This document shows positions 34,881 to 44,339 of a stretch of 64,000 nt of DNA, one piece after another. A model generated the notes under the pieces. The model did no database searches, was not told the origin of the DNA, and worked only from the letters and a program-made list of their open reading frames with translations. The stretch spans positions 2,356,001 to 2,420,000 of the forward strand of contig NZ_LR738855.1 in NCBI RefSeq assembly GCF_902702935.1. Direction: 5' to 3'. Each line of letters opens with the position of its first letter. Position 1 is the first letter of the stretch. A program made the translations under genes and the position numbers. The DNA comes from Corynebacterium rouxii. Its GTDB lineage: Bacteria > Actinomycetota > Actinomycetes > Mycobacteriales > Mycobacteriaceae.

Positions 34881-37757
34881 TTACTTGACCACTAGGTTGA
34901 CCATGCGTCCTGGGACGACGATCTTCTTGATCACGTTCTTGCCTTCAATGTGTGGTGTCACGGCATCGGAGGCAAGTGCAATTTCAGAGATCTGGTCTTG
35001 GGTGGCGTCGGCAGGCACCATGATGCGGGCGCGGACCTTGCCGTTGATCTGGACTGGCATTTCTACTTCGTCGTCAACGAGCCACTTGTCTTCGTACTCG
35101 GGGAAGGCGACAAAGGTGATGGTGTCGTTGTGCCCAAGGCGCTTCCAGAGCTCTTCGGCGATGTGTGGTGCGACGGCTGCAACCATGATGACCAGTGGTT
35201 CGACGGCTGCGCGTGGTGCACCGGTGGAGCCGTATGCCTTGGTCAGGTAGTTGACGTATTCGATAGCCTTGGCTACCACGGTATTGATGCGCAGGCCTTC
35301 GTAGTCGTCACGCATGCCGGCGATGGTGCGGTGTAGTTGCTTGAGGTCGTCGTCGGTGAGTGCTGCGTCGGTGACAACGATGGATCCGTCGTCTTCGGAG
35401 ACGACGAGGCGCCAGAGCCTTTGGAGGAAGCGGTGAGCACCGATGACGTCCTTGGTGGACCATGGGCGAGAGGTGTCCAGTGGGCCCATGGCCATTTCGT
35501 AAACGCGGAGGGTGTCGGCGCCGAAGTCGCGGCAGATGTCGTCAGGTGCGACGGCGTTCTTGAGGGACTTGCCCATCTTGCCGTATTCCTGATTGACTTC
35601 TTCGCCCTGGTAGTAGAATTTGCCGTCTTTTTCTTCTACTTCATCGGCTGGGACGTACACCCCACGGGAGTCGGTGTAGGCGAATGCCTGGATGTAGCCC
35701 TGGTTGAAGAGGCGTCGGTAGGGTTCGCGGGAAGTGACAAAGCCGAGGTCGAAGAGGACTTTGTGCCAGAAGCGGGAGTACAGAAGGTGGAGCACGGCGT
35801 GCTCGACACCGCCGACGTAGAGGTCAACGCCGCCGGAGTCTTCTGCGCTGCGTGGGCCTGTCCAGTAGCGTTCGTTTTCGATGTCGCAGAACGTCTCGCT
35901 GTTGGTGGGGTCGATATAGCGCAGTTGGTACCAGGAGGAGCCGGCCCACTGTGGCATGACGTTGGTGTCGCGGGTGTACTTCTTCAGGCCGTCGCCGAGG
36001 TCGAGTTCTACTTGGGTCCACTCGGTGGCTTTGGCCAGTGGTGGGTGTGGTTCGGAGTCGGCGTCGTCTGGGTCGAAGGAGACTGGTTTGTAGTCTTCTA
36101 CCTCGGGTAGTTCGACGGGCAGCATGGACTCGGGTAGTGCGTGGGCGAGGCCGTTTTCGTCGTAAACGACTGGGAATGGTTCGCCCCAGTAGCGCTGCCG
36201 GGCGAAGAGCCAGTCGCGTAGCTTGTATTGGATCTTTTCGGATCCTTTTTGCTTGTCGACGAGCCACTCGATAACCCGGGCAATAGCTTCCTGCTTGTCC
36301 AGGCCATTGATGTCGAGGCCTTGGTCGTTAGCGGAGTTCACGGCTACGCCGGATTCGGTGTAGGGCTCTTCGGCAATATTGCCGCCAGCGACGACCTCGC
36401 GGATGGGTAGGCCGAACTCGGTGGCGAATTCGTAGTCGCGGGTGTCGTGTGCAGGCACAGCCATGATTGCGCCGGTGCCATAGCCGGTGAGAACGTAGTC
36501 GCCTATGAACACTGGGATGCTCTCGCCGTTGACAGGGTTGACGGCGTTTACGCCGAGGTAGACACCTGTCTTTTCCTTGTTTTCTTGGCGCTCAAGGTCG
36601 CTCTTTGCTGCGATGGAAGCGCGGTAGGCCTTGACTGCTTCCGCAGGGGTTGCTTGGCCGAAGGTCCAACGTGGGTCGATTCCTTCGTAGGAGTTCGTGC
36701 TGGCGGCGACGAGGGCGTCGACAAGCTCGTGCTCAGGGGCGAGAACCATGTAGGACGCGCCGAACAGTGTGTCTGGACGGGTGGTGAACACGGTGATCGT
36801 GTGGCCGAGGGCATCAAAGTCCACCTCAGCGCCACGCGAACGACCAACCCAGTTACGCTGCATACTCTTGACCTTGTCTGGCCAATCCAGCAGGTCAAGG
36901 TCGTCGATAAGACGATCCGAATATGCCGTAATGCGCATCATCCACTGCGACAACTTCTTGCGGAAAACTGGGAAGTTACCGCGCTCCGAACGACCATCGG
37001 CGGTGACCTCCTCGTTAGCCAACACCGTGCCCAAACCAGGGCACCAATTCACCATCGAGTGAGAGCGGTAAACCAGGCGGAACTCATCAACAACCTTGGC
37101 CTTTTCCACCGCATCCAACTCAGAGTACGAGTCAGCAGAGCCCTCGAAGCCCTCCGGCAACGCCACTTCACCCGACTCCAGAAGCGGAATCAGCTCAGAG
37201 ATAGGGCGGGCCTTTTGCTGCTTGGTATCAAACCAAGCATTGAAGATCTGCAGGAAGATCCACTGCGTCCACTTGTAGAACTCCGGATCAGTGGTAGCCA
37301 CGCTACGGCGAGGATCATGACCCAAGCCCAATGCACCCAGCTGGCGCTGCATGTTCGCAATGTTAGCCATGGTGGTCGTGCGAGGGTGTGTACCCGTCTG
37401 AATCGCATACTGCTCAGCTGGCAGACCGAAGGCATCGTAGCCCAAGGTGTGCAGCACGTTCTTGCCCAGCATGCGGTTATAACGAGCAAAAACGTCCGTC
37501 GCAATGTATCCCAGTGGGTGACCAACGTGCAGGCCGGCACCAGATGGGTACGGGAACATATCCTGAACAAACAGCTTGTCTTCAGGGAGTTTGTCTCCAG
37601 AGACGGCTAAATCGCCCACGGGGTTGGGGGCGTTAAAAGTACCGTTATCAATCCAGTACTGCTGCCACTTTTTCTCAATTTCTCCAGCTAGAACGGCTGA
37701 ATATCGAAAAGTAGGACTCACTGAACTTGCCGGGGGGTTTCCACTTGGACTAGTCAT
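34881..37757 (-). CDS. leuS: Leucyl-tRNA synthetase
   Basis: A 958-residue class I aminoacyl-tRNA synthetase. The HIGH motif is [15 protein letters not shown] (~residue 70), the KMSKS motif is [12 protein letters not shown] (~residue 720), and the CP1 editing domain in between has [22 protein letters not shown] and [12 protein letters not shown] with the conserved editing Thr and Asp residues. The C-terminus ([19 protein letters not shown]...[20 protein letters not shown]) is typical. It is the long bacterial form of high-GC Gram-positives. Transcribed away from the micropeptide array. Confidence 0.97.
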   Translation of the reverse strand: MTSPSGNPPASSVSPTFRYSAVLAGEIEKKWQQYWIDNGTFNAPNPVGDLAVSGDKLPEDKLFVQDMFPYPSGAGLHVGHPLGYIATDVFARYNRMLGKNVLHTLGYDAFGLPAEQYAIQTGTHPRTTTMANIANMQRQLGALGLGHDPRRSVATTDPEFYKWTQWIFLQIFNAWFDTKQQKARPISELIPLLESGEVALPEGFEGSADSYSELDAVEKAKVVDEFRLVYRSHSMVNWCPGLGTVLANEEVTADGRSERGNFPVFRKKLSQWMMRITAYSDRLIDDLDLLDWPDKVKSMQRNWVGRSRGAEVDFDALGHTITVFTTRPDTLFGASYMVLAPEHELVDALVAASTNSYEGIDPRWTFGQATPAEAVKAYRASIAAKSDLERQENKEKTGVYLGVNAVNPVNGESIPVFIGDYVLTGYGTGAIMAVPAHDTRDYEFATEFGLPIREVVAGGNIAEEPYTESGVAVNSANDQGLDINGLDKQEAIARVIEWLVDKQKGSEKIQYKLRDWLFARQRYWGEPFPVVYDENGLAHALPESMLPVELPEVEDYKPVSFDPDDADSEPHPPLAKATEWTQVELDLGDGLKKYTRDTNVMPQWAGSSWYQLRYIDPTNSETFCDIENERYWTGPRSAEDSGGVDLYVGGVEHAVLHLLYSRFWHKVLFDLGFVTSREPYRRLFNQGYIQAFAYTDSRGVYVPADEVEEKDGKFYYQGEEVNQEYGKMGKSLKNAVAPDDICRDFGADTLRVYEMAMGPLDTSRPWSTKDVIGAHRFLQRLWRLVVSEDDGSIVVTDAALTDDDLKQLHRTIAGMRDDYEGLRINTVVAKAIEYVNYLTKAYGSTGAPRAAVEPLVIMVAAVAPHIAEELWKRLGHNDTITFVAFPEYEDKWLVDDEVEMPVQINGKVRARIMVPADATQDQISEIALASDAVTPHIEGKNVIKKIVVPGRMVNLVVK

Positions 37758-37881
37758 GGAGACCTAGTTTAGTAAAGGTTTGATAAAAAAGTTGAAAAAA
37801 ATCAAGCTCAGTATTGTATAAGGATTACTTAACCTGTTAGAGTGCAGATAAATCGTTTTACAGAAGAAAGGAGGGAAGATC

Positions 37882-37956
37882 ATGGGTGCTACTGTCGTTC
37901 CAACGATTTTGAACACACTCGCAGCAATTTTTGGCATTCTTGCTGGTCTACTCTAA
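37882..37956 (+). CDS. Hydrophobic micropeptide 1 (24 residues)
   Basis: ATG 37882 follows a near-perfect Shine-Dalgarno (AAAGGAGGGA). The 24 residues, MGATVVPTILNTLAAIFGIL followed by AGLL, contain no charged residue and would form one hydrophobic helix; there is no leader or cysteine. It is the first of three similar genes on the same strand (also 38185-38271 and 38416-38493), each with its own strong ribosome binding site and each separated by 140-230 bases. No family is recognised; comparisons are phenol-soluble-modulin-like or leaderless bacteriocin-like peptides, or small corynebacterial channel peptides, but those usually carry charge. Confidence 0.7.
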   Translation: MGATVVPTILNTLAAIFGILAGLL

Positions 37957-38184
37957 ATCCATCTGTATTTACTACAGAATAAAGCCAAAGTTGGGAGCCA
38001 ATAGGCTCAAACATCTAGGTTCAGCATCCTGAAACAATGTACTTTATTTAAGTTACATTAAGTTAGAAATATAAAATTTTCATAACTTTTAAGAAAAAAC
38101 TTAAATATTTAGTTTCGGAAGATGTATAAAGGAAAACAAGCAGTTACCATCCGGTAATTAGCTTCCATAAACAAAGGAGTTATT

Positions 38185-38271
38185 ATGGGAACCGCAGCAG
38201 GACTGAACGCAATTACCGCCATCATTAGTGCACTCGGTCCACTTTTCAGCCTCATCTTTGGTTTAATTTAA
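38185..38271 (+). CDS. Hydrophobic micropeptide 2 (28 residues)
   Basis: ATG 38185 is preceded by CAAAGGAGTTATT. The 28 residues (MGTAAGLNAITAIISALGPL then FSLIFGLI) again lack any charge and alternate small and bulky aliphatic residues, with a Gly-Pro kink near residue 18. Start (MG-T/A) and end (Gly-Leu-hydrophobic) resemble micropeptide 1. The 228-base gap before it contains no other frame, so it may have its own promoter or be processed from a common transcript. Confidence 0.7.
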   Translation: MGTAAGLNAITAIISALGPLFSLIFGLI

Positions 38272-38415
38272 AACCCGATGCAGGTAACTAGGATGTTTCC
38301 CTTTGTAGCAGATCACGATTTTTGAGTATATAGGGCAGCATCTCGAAATGCAACTAATCAGTTGCATAATTCACCGCAAGTAATCAATCACTTCACATGT
38401 ATATAAGGAGTCATC

Positions 38416-38493
38416 ATGGATACTGCATCTACGATCAACTCAGTTCTTCAGATTCTCGCTCCTATTCTAGGCATTCTTGGAATTCTGATTTAA
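38416..38493 (+). CDS. Hydrophobic micropeptide 3 (25 residues)
   Basis: ATG 38416 is preceded by ATAAGGAGTCATC. The 25 residues (MDTASTINSVLQILAPILGI then LGILI) carry a single Asp at position 2 and otherwise form a hydrophobic helix with the repeated pattern ILxxILGILGILI. It ends nine bases before the 24-bp inverted repeat at 38503-38581, which probably terminates the array's transcript. Confidence 0.7.
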   Translation: MDTASTINSVLQILAPILGILGILI

Positions 38494-38502
38494 GAGCCAC
38501 AC

Positions 38503-38581
38503 CTAATAGACAGAGTGTTTTCCGTTGGCTGGCGGGGTCACTATAATCCCACTGGCTAACGGAAAACACTCTGTCTATTAG
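38503..38581. terminator. 24-bp perfect inverted repeat, probable bidirectional terminator
   Basis: 38503-38526 and 38558-38581 are perfect reverse complements (arm starts CTAATAGACAGAGTGTTTTC), with a 31-base spacer. It separates the rightward micropeptide genes from the leftward hrtA-like gene, 3 bases from its stop codon. The stem is far longer than needed for termination, so it may also be a mobile palindromic element. Confidence 0.7.
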
Positions 38582-38584
38582 CAC

Positions 38585-39250
38585 TCAAACTTTTAAGAGG
38601 GCTTTTCCATCGGCCATTTCTACGAAGCGGTCAGCGTAGGCCAGTTGGGATCGGTCATGGGTGACCATGAGGGTTGCGAGCTCGAATTCTTTAGTGATGT
38701 CACGGAGGAGCTCGACGATCTCCTGGGAGAGACGGGCGTCGAGAGCCGAGGTGGGCTCGTCGGCAAGCAGGAGTTGGGGGTTACCCATGAGTGCGCGGGC
38801 GATGTTGACGCGCTGGCGTTGGCCGCCGGAGAGTTGGGCTACGCGTCGGCCGCCGAGTCCTTCGAGTCCGACGCGGGCGAGTAATTCGTCGGCGCGGTCT
38901 TTGCGGGGTTTGGTGCCGCGCAGGTGGTCGGTAATGAGCAGCTGTTCGCGGGCAGTTAGCGATCCGAGGAGGTTGGGCTGCTGGAAGACGAATCCGATGT
39001 GCTCACGGCGTGTCGACGTAGCGTCGAGGCCTTCCGCACCGCGGAGTGTCACGGTTCCGGCGGTGGGTTCTTGGAGGAAGCCGGCGATGGAGAGCAGGGT
39101 TGATTTTCCGGAGCCGGATTCGCCGACGATGGCTACGAGCTCGCCTGGGAATATTTCCACGTTGGCGGAGTCGAGGGCGGCGACTGTCGAGGTGCCGTCG
39201 GGGTAGACAACGCTGGCGTTGGTGATAGAGAGAACTGGTGTGGCGCTCAT
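38585..39250 (-). CDS. hrtA: ABC exporter ATPase, HrtA-like
   Basis: A 221-residue MacB/LolD-type ATPase: Walker A GESGSGKSTLLS (~residue 43), Q-loop FVFQQPNLL, signature LSGGQRQRVNIARAL, Walker B LLLADEPTSALD, H-loop MVTHDRSQ. Start ATG 39250, overlapping the permease gene end by 4 bases. It pairs with the FtsX-type permease upstream. The position next to a surface protein and a ChrSA-like two-component system fits the corynebacterial heme-detoxification exporter HrtBA; the assignment rests on gene order and family, not on a heme-specific motif. Confidence 0.75.
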   Translation of the reverse strand: MSATPVLSITNASVVYPDGTSTVAALDSANVEIFPGELVAIVGESGSGKSTLLSIAGFLQEPTAGTVTLRGAEGLDATSTRREHIGFVFQQPNLLGSLTAREQLLITDHLRGTKPRKDRADELLARVGLEGLGGRRVAQLSGGQRQRVNIARALMGNPQLLLADEPTSALDARLSQEIVELLRDITKEFELATLMVTHDRSQLAYADRFVEMADGKALLKV

Positions 39251-40281
39251 GCTGTTGCTCCTAATGCAATCTGAGGATCGACTTTGGTGACGTTGCGGAC
39301 GGCGATGGTGGCTCCAATGAGGCCAAGTATCCAGATGCCGAATGCCGGGCCGAGTACAGATACCCATCCGAGTGAGAATGGCACGCTGCCTGCAATGAGC
39401 CATCCGAGGAGGGCGCCGATGCCGGTGCCGAGGGCCACTCCTGCGGCGAGGATGATGGCGGCCTGGCCGAGGGCGTCGATAAGCAGGTAGCGTTTCGACG
39501 CTCCCAGCGCGGCAAGCACGGCGATGTCGCGGGTACGTTGCAGCGTCCAAACGGTCAGGAAGGACACCGTGACCAGTGCGGAAATGATGTACAAGAACGC
39601 CTGCATGCTCACTAGGGAAGAGCGCTCCGACTTATAGGCGGGCATTGCTTGGAATGCGCCCTTGAGGTCGGTAACTACCTCATTATCTTGAGGCTGGGTG
39701 GTTGGCTCCTGGTTGAGAAGCAGTACTGTGCCCACGGCCTTAGTGTGGCTGACCATCTGCCAAGTGGCGGTGTCCACCCAGACCACGGGGGTGTGGCTGT
39801 AGTTCTCGGTTTTTACAGTGCCGGCAACGGTGACGGTGGCACCACCAAGGGTGATGTGATCGCCTGCGCGTACGTGCAGGGAGTCGGCGAGCTCTGCGGG
39901 AAGCAGTGCACCTTGTTCGATGGAGCCGCCCACGGAGTCGGGGAGTTTAGTTCCCTCGGGAAGGCCCATCACTGCGGTGGTATTGGCGTTTTGGTCCGAT
40001 TCGATACGGGTTTGGGAAACGCCAAGGGGAGTGGAGTCCTTCCAACGTTCTATCTGTTGCTCGGAGATTTCCGAGGAGGTGAACTCTGGGGAGGAGTCAC
40101 CTGCTGTGGTGAACACCACGCTGTGTGGTGCGAGTGCTTCGATAGCTGAGGTGTTTTGTTTACCTAGGCCTTGGGTGAGGCCAGTCAACATGACGATCAA
40201 CAGGGTGATCAAGCCGACGACCGATGCGATCAGGGTGAAACGCCCTGCTGCGGCGCGGATGTCGCGGATTCCTAAGAACAT
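39247..40281 (-). CDS. hrtB: ABC exporter permease, HrtB-like (FtsX family)
   Basis: A 344-residue FtsX/MacB permease: one N-terminal helix (FTLIASVVGLITLLIVMLTGLTQG), a ~190-residue extracytoplasmic domain, and three C-terminal helices (FLYIISALVTVSFLTVWTLQRTRDIAVLAALGASKRYLL..., AAIILAAGVALGTGIGALLGW). Four helices suit HrtB, which exports excess heme from the membrane in Corynebacterium and Staphylococcus. ATG 40281 has RBS AAGGAG seven bases upstream; that RBS lies inside a 15-bp inverted repeat (40287-40326). Confidence 0.78.
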   Translation of the reverse strand: MFLGIRDIRAAAGRFTLIASVVGLITLLIVMLTGLTQGLGKQNTSAIEALAPHSVVFTTAGDSSPEFTSSEISEQQIERWKDSTPLGVSQTRIESDQNANTTAVMGLPEGTKLPDSVGGSIEQGALLPAELADSLHVRAGDHITLGGATVTVAGTVKTENYSHTPVVWVDTATWQMVSHTKAVGTVLLLNQEPTTQPQDNEVVTDLKGAFQAMPAYKSERSSLVSMQAFLYIISALVTVSFLTVWTLQRTRDIAVLAALGASKRYLLIDALGQAAIILAAGVALGTGIGALLGWLIAGSVPFSLGWVSVLGPAFGIWILGLIGATIAVRNVTKVDPQIALGATA

Positions 40282-40286
40282 GATGT

Positions 40287-40326
40287 GCTCCTTACTTTCA
40301 CTTCTATTGTTGTGAAAGTAAGGAGC
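40287..40326 (-). promoter_or_regulatory. Hairpin sequestering the hrtB ribosome binding site
   Basis: 40287-40301 and 40312-40326 form a perfect 15-bp inverted repeat with a 10-base loop. In the hrtBA transcript the 3' arm (GTGAAAGTAAGGAGC) contains the Shine-Dalgarno AAGGAG, 6 bases before ATG. Folding would hide the RBS. It may instead be a DNA operator; the two readings are not exclusive. Confidence 0.7.
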
Positions 40327-40357
40327 TATTCCATCAGTTGCCGTGGTGAAACTCCGG

Positions 40358-40373
40358 TCAACCAACTGGTTGA
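40358..40373. promoter_or_regulatory. Palindromic operator candidate upstream of hrtBA
   Basis: TCAACCAACTGGTTGA is a 16-bp palindrome (7-bp arms, 2-base centre) about 77 bases before the hrtB-like start. Location suits a binding site for the adjacent response regulator or another repressor. Confidence 0.4.
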
Positions 40374-40416
40374 TATGACATCACTAGGTTAGATTGCGCG
40401 CTCTACTAAACAGCGC

Positions 40417-42993
40417 CTACTGGCGACGCATCCGCACCAAGCCCAGTACCGCAAAACCGATACCAAAGAACGCCAATGCGGCCGGAAACAGCAGGTCAGC
40501 GTAGGAACCCGTCTCCGCGAGTTTCTGCTTAAGTGCAGACTTCTTCACGTTCGGGTCTTCCTTCTTGGCCGTTTTGTTTTGTTGATGAGTATTTTTACTC
40601 TCATCACTACCACCCGAGCTTTCGCTCTTTTTACCGTTATGGTTAACAAGGTGTTTTTGGTCTGATACAGGGGGAACCTTGTGAGCTTTTTTCGCCTCCT
40701 TTTCATTTTTATTGGCTACACCCTGCTCCGAGCTAGCTACAGTATCATTTCCCACCAAGAAAGTGACCGGTTGTGGCTTTGCTATTTCTTTGTCTCCACT
40801 CATCGCCTTGAAGTACAAGGTGTACTGACCTGGTTTACTAAACGACCAGTTGCCATGCAGGTGTAGCGGCTTTTTAGTACTAAGCATGCGATATTTGGAG
40901 TCCACTGAGTCGAGAATTTTCTCAACCTGCCCTGTCAGGGCATCAGCTTGATAAAAGACTGCGCGACCACCCTCAGGAGTTTTTACATCATCAAGAATGA
41001 TGTCAATCCCTTCTGGATAATCACCGTAGTCTACTTCTTCTGAACTAAATCCTGGCCACGGTTTTTGAGGCTCTTCACTACTTGGCAATAAATAGAAGCT
41101 CTCATCTATTTCTCCCAAAAAATCCCATTTGGGATCGGACAGTTTCTTCTCGCGTACTTGTCGGGCGTTATCACCAACACGGATAGCCGTGCTTTCAAGA
41201 GGATGCTGGACATTTTCATGCTCAAGGCTAAAACCTAGCCCATCATCATCAGACAATCGGATATCAATATGCCCTGCTGTCAATTCATGCACGGCACTAT
41301 TCGATGAAGGCGCTTCTTCCTTGGTGGAAGAGACATTTTGTGAGCTACTTTGTGTTTGCTGTCCCTTTGGTTGTTCATTTAGAGAGTCAGTTTTTTTATT
41401 ACTTTCGCTCGTAACTGCAGAGTCATCAGAAGGCACTTTGCGTTTGTAGGAACCAAAGGTGTCAGAGACTTCCGGCGACTCTTTTTCCTCAGTCTCCTCA
41501 AATTCAAATTTCTGTGCCACTTCTTTGGAAAGATCAAGCTGAATTAGTTCCGAATCTATTGGTTTTACCGCTGCCAAAGGATGAGGAGTAACGTTTACTT
41601 TCAACCAAGGATTAAGCTTCACACAAGCTGAAACATCAAATTCTTGGTTAATCTTTCCGTCTTTATCAAAGCGCCCTTCAATACTACATGACGGAGATAT
41701 ATCATCTCTCTTCTTATCAAATAACTTAACAGTTACATATCCCTGCAAGTTTTCATCGCCAATTATTGAGAGTAAATGTTTACCATCTTTCTGCGGCGTT
41801 AGCTTAACCTCAACCTCATTATTATCAAGCGAAATTGATTCTGGATGCCAGACTAATTCCTCATCAATCTCATCAGGCTCTTCAATATCGTCTGCTGTTT
41901 CCGATACGTCTTTCGTATCTCCAGTTTTGTACCCAAACGCAGAGGACAACCAAGCAGGTTCATCAGAATCATCAGGAATAAACAGAGCTTGATACTGTGA
42001 TTCACCTTCTCCAAGGTAATTAGTAGTCTCAGCTTTGCCATTTTTTACAGGTAATTCATCTAAGAAATACCCATCAATCAACAAAATTAGTCGACCGTCG
42101 CCACTTCCCTCAAAGCGAATGTCTGTATTCTTTCCAGAGTTTTTCTGAGATGGATGGAAAGATATTTTCCCAGAACCATTCTCCTGTTTTGCATTCTCCC
42201 AAGATTTCTTAAAATCTCTAATTTTTCCTTCATCAGGTTTGTTACCACCAACTTGCCATGCAAGTTCCATAGGCATCGTTTTGATGGGTTTACCGTCATT
42301 ATCATAGGCTGTCGCTTGATAAGTAAATACGTAACGACCAGGTTTTGTAAAAGTTGTGTGATAATGCGAGTGACGAGGTTTAATCAAAGAACGTAAAGAC
42401 TTATCTTTACTAGAAAAAACACGCACTATACCGGCCGAGGTTGCAGTAAATACTTCAGCTTCTCCTGGACCTTCTACCTTCAAAAGATCTAGCGAGTAAT
42501 TGCGATCTTGAATCTCATCACTTTCAGCCGCTTCTTGCAGTTTGGCGCCACTATTGTAGCCAAAGTAGATAGGAAGCTGATCTGTTCCTACGTCTTGCGG
42601 AGCCTGCCACACAATAGATCCATTTGGAGCTACAAATGGAGTTTGTTCAGTTGAAGTGAACAGAAAACGACCCCATGCTGGCACCCACATTACAGCTTCT
42701 TCCGCCGGGCGCCCACTGAATTCTATTTCTTCGTCATCTTTGCCATGAGAATCGAGACCAACAACAACCCCTAGGCCAGTGACATTATCTTCTTCATTTA
42801 CAGCAGCTTCAGGTGAGAGATCCATATGTGTGCCATAAACGGTGTGTTTGTTCTGGTCTGGTCCAGCTAGGGCAGTAGGGGGGAGAGAGGCGAGACCAGT
42901 CACAAGGAAACAAGTAGCCGCAGCTCCGACTAATCGACGGTGAGGGATTTTCATCAAACACACTTTCATGAAATTATCGGTATTTATTTCCAT
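40417..42993 (-). CDS. Sortase-anchored surface protein with actinobacterial wall repeats
   Basis: An 858-residue exported protein. After an initial basic stretch a signal peptide (RRLVGAAATCFLVTGLASLPPTALA) leads into two copies of the actinobacterial surface-anchored repeat (TIGR03769-like): near residues 50-270 (THMDLSPEA...GLDSH...HSHYHTTFTKPGRYVFTYQA) and 575-770 (GHIDIRLSDDDGLGF...HGNWSFSKPGQYTLYFKA). A Ser/Glu-rich linker (520-570) and a second one precede LAETGSYADLLFPAALAFFG with charged tail RMRRQ, an LPxTG-type sorting signal with A for P. Its place between hrtBA and the ChrSA-like genes, divergent from the kinase, suggests a link to heme handling. The start may be ATG 42993, 42969 or 42954. 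Confidence 0.8.
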   Translation of the reverse strand: MEINTDNFMKVCLMKIPHRRLVGAAATCFLVTGLASLPPTALAGPDQNKHTVYGTHMDLSPEAAVNEEDNVTGLGVVVGLDSHGKDDEEIEFSGRPAEEAVMWVPAWGRFLFTSTEQTPFVAPNGSIVWQAPQDVGTDQLPIYFGYNSGAKLQEAAESDEIQDRNYSLDLLKVEGPGEAEVFTATSAGIVRVFSSKDKSLRSLIKPRHSHYHTTFTKPGRYVFTYQATAYDNDGKPIKTMPMELAWQVGGNKPDEGKIRDFKKSWENAKQENGSGKISFHPSQKNSGKNTDIRFEGSGDGRLILLIDGYFLDELPVKNGKAETTNYLGEGESQYQALFIPDDSDEPAWLSSAFGYKTGDTKDVSETADDIEEPDEIDEELVWHPESISLDNNEVEVKLTPQKDGKHLLSIIGDENLQGYVTVKLFDKKRDDISPSCSIEGRFDKDGKINQEFDVSACVKLNPWLKVNVTPHPLAAVKPIDSELIQLDLSKEVAQKFEFEETEEKESPEVSDTFGSYKRKVPSDDSAVTSESNKKTDSLNEQPKGQQTQSSSQNVSSTKEEAPSSNSAVHELTAGHIDIRLSDDDGLGFSLEHENVQHPLESTAIRVGDNARQVREKKLSDPKWDFLGEIDESFYLLPSSEEPQKPWPGFSSEEVDYGDYPEGIDIILDDVKTPEGGRAVFYQADALTGQVEKILDSVDSKYRMLSTKKPLHLHGNWSFSKPGQYTLYFKAMSGDKEIAKPQPVTFLVGNDTVASSEQGVANKNEKEAKKAHKVPPVSDQKHLVNHNGKKSESSGGSDESKNTHQQNKTAKKEDPNVKKSALKQKLAETGSYADLLFPAALAFFGIGFAVLGLVRMRRQ

Positions 42994-43085
42994 TAAATAC
43001 TATGGCCTATTTTGTCGCTATGCAACATTGGCTTCAATTAAGCAAACTTTTCCTTTCGGCCCATCACAGGCGCAGGAGATCTTTT

Positions 43086-44339
43086 ATGCTCACTAGTGTG
43101 AAGCCTCATGTGATTCAAATTCTCACCGTCATGCGTGTCAGCCTGCATGTAATGTTCGCTGGTCTGCTCATTTTTGGGATCGTACGTTATTATCTCGAGC
43201 TTCCAACAGCCCCAACCGATGCGAACAATATTACTATTGCCACAGCAATCACGCTGGGAATTTTCTATATGCTTGGCACCGCATGGGAAAATCGTTTCGC
43301 GCGTGGCGACGATATCCCAGATCCCACCACGCTCAGCCCTATATGGCTCGTGCTTATTGTTACCCTCTGGGCTTTCCTTGTAGGTGCCTCCGGCTATTTT
43401 CTGTGGCTAATGTTCCCACTCATATTTGTGATATTGCATCTCAAGCAGGGTATTCGTGGCATCTTAGGCGTTGCCTTACTCCTTGCCATCGCCATCGCAA
43501 TTCCCCTAGCCACACGCCCAGATGAGTGGATGCCCGCGCAAGCCATGGGCCCAACGATTGGGGCTGCTTTTTCCATGGTGATTTTTTATAGTTACACCAC
43601 CTTGCGCAATGATGCCCAGCATTACCGCCAGCTAGCAGCAGAGTTGCTTACAGCCCAGCAGGATCTCGCCACCTCTGAGCACCAAGCAGGCAGGCTTGAG
43701 GAGCGCGAGCGACTTTCTCGTGAAATCCACGACACAGTCGCCCAAGGATTGAGCTCTATCGTGATCTTGGCACGCGCCGCGCATGGCCGACTCGATAAAG
43801 GGGAGCTCGACGATGTGGCACGGCAGCTCAGCGTGATCGAAACCCAAGCCTCTGACAGCCTTGCAGAAGCACGCCGCTTTGTGCGCGATCTAGCCGCTCC
43901 AGCACTGGGCGACTCGCTACCTATTGCACTGACAACTACGATTGACAATCTGCGTGCAAAACAGGATGCTCTCGGTGCTCCATTGGATGTTCATTTGGAG
44001 CTCGTGGGGGATACGTCGATAAGCCTGCCGGAGCCGGTATCACGTACTGTGGTTCGCGTGGCTCAAGAAGGGCTCAACAATGTAGTTAAACATGCACATG
44101 CAACAAAAGCAGTGGTCACACTGGGTGTGTGGGAGGACGAGGTCAGCCTCGACGTGGTGGACAACGGAGTCGGTTTTAACCCCGACACCACCGAGCGTGG
44201 CACCAGCTCCGGCTTTGGAATCGATGGGCTCCGCAAGCGCGTAAATACCGTTGGGGGCACACTCGTGATTGAATCAGATACATACGGCACTGCACTCGCA
44301 TGCCGCATTCCGCTCACCAGCCGCCGGGAGATTTCATGA
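43086..44339 (+). CDS. chrS: Sensor histidine kinase, ChrS-like
   Basis: A 417-residue NarL-family kinase. The N-terminal ~160 residues contain about six membrane helices, then the HisKA_3 box ERLSREIHDTVAQGLSSIVILAR with the phospho-acceptor His, and the ATPase domain (GLNNVVKHAHATKAVVTLGV, VVDNGVGFNP, SGFGIDGLRKRVNTVGGTLVIES). ChrS of Corynebacterium senses heme through its membrane domain and phosphorylates ChrA. Start ATG 43086 (RBS GCAGGAGA) gives the expected N-terminus. It overlaps the regulator gene start by four bases. Confidence 0.78.
   Translation: MLTSVKPHVIQILTVMRVSLHVMFAGLLIFGIVRYYLELPTAPTDANNITIATAITLGIFYMLGTAWENRFARGDDIPDPTTLSPIWLVLIVTLWAFLVGASGYFLWLMFPLIFVILHLKQGIRGILGVALLLAIAIAIPLATRPDEWMPAQAMGPTIGAAFSMVIFYSYTTLRNDAQHYRQLAAELLTAQQDLATSEHQAGRLEERERLSREIHDTVAQGLSSIVILARAAHGRLDKGELDDVARQLSVIETQASDSLAEARRFVRDLAAPALGDSLPIALTTTIDNLRAKQDALGAPLDVHLELVGDTSISLPEPVSRTVVRVAQEGLNNVVKHAHATKAVVTLGVWEDEVSLDVVDNGVGFNPDTTERGTSSGFGIDGLRKRVNTVGGTLVIESDTYGTALACRIPLTSRREIS

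Noticed and set aside
35337..37610. Plus-strand frames of up to 387 codons opposite leuS
   Set aside because: Low-complexity Val/Gly/Asp-rich translation typical of antisense reading of a conserved gene; leuS is intact on the other strand.
37758..37881. Leucine attenuator or T-box upstream of leuS
   Set aside because: No T-box motif or Leu-codon-rich leader peptide is visible on the minus strand upstream of leuS; the region holds only promoter-like AT-rich DNA.
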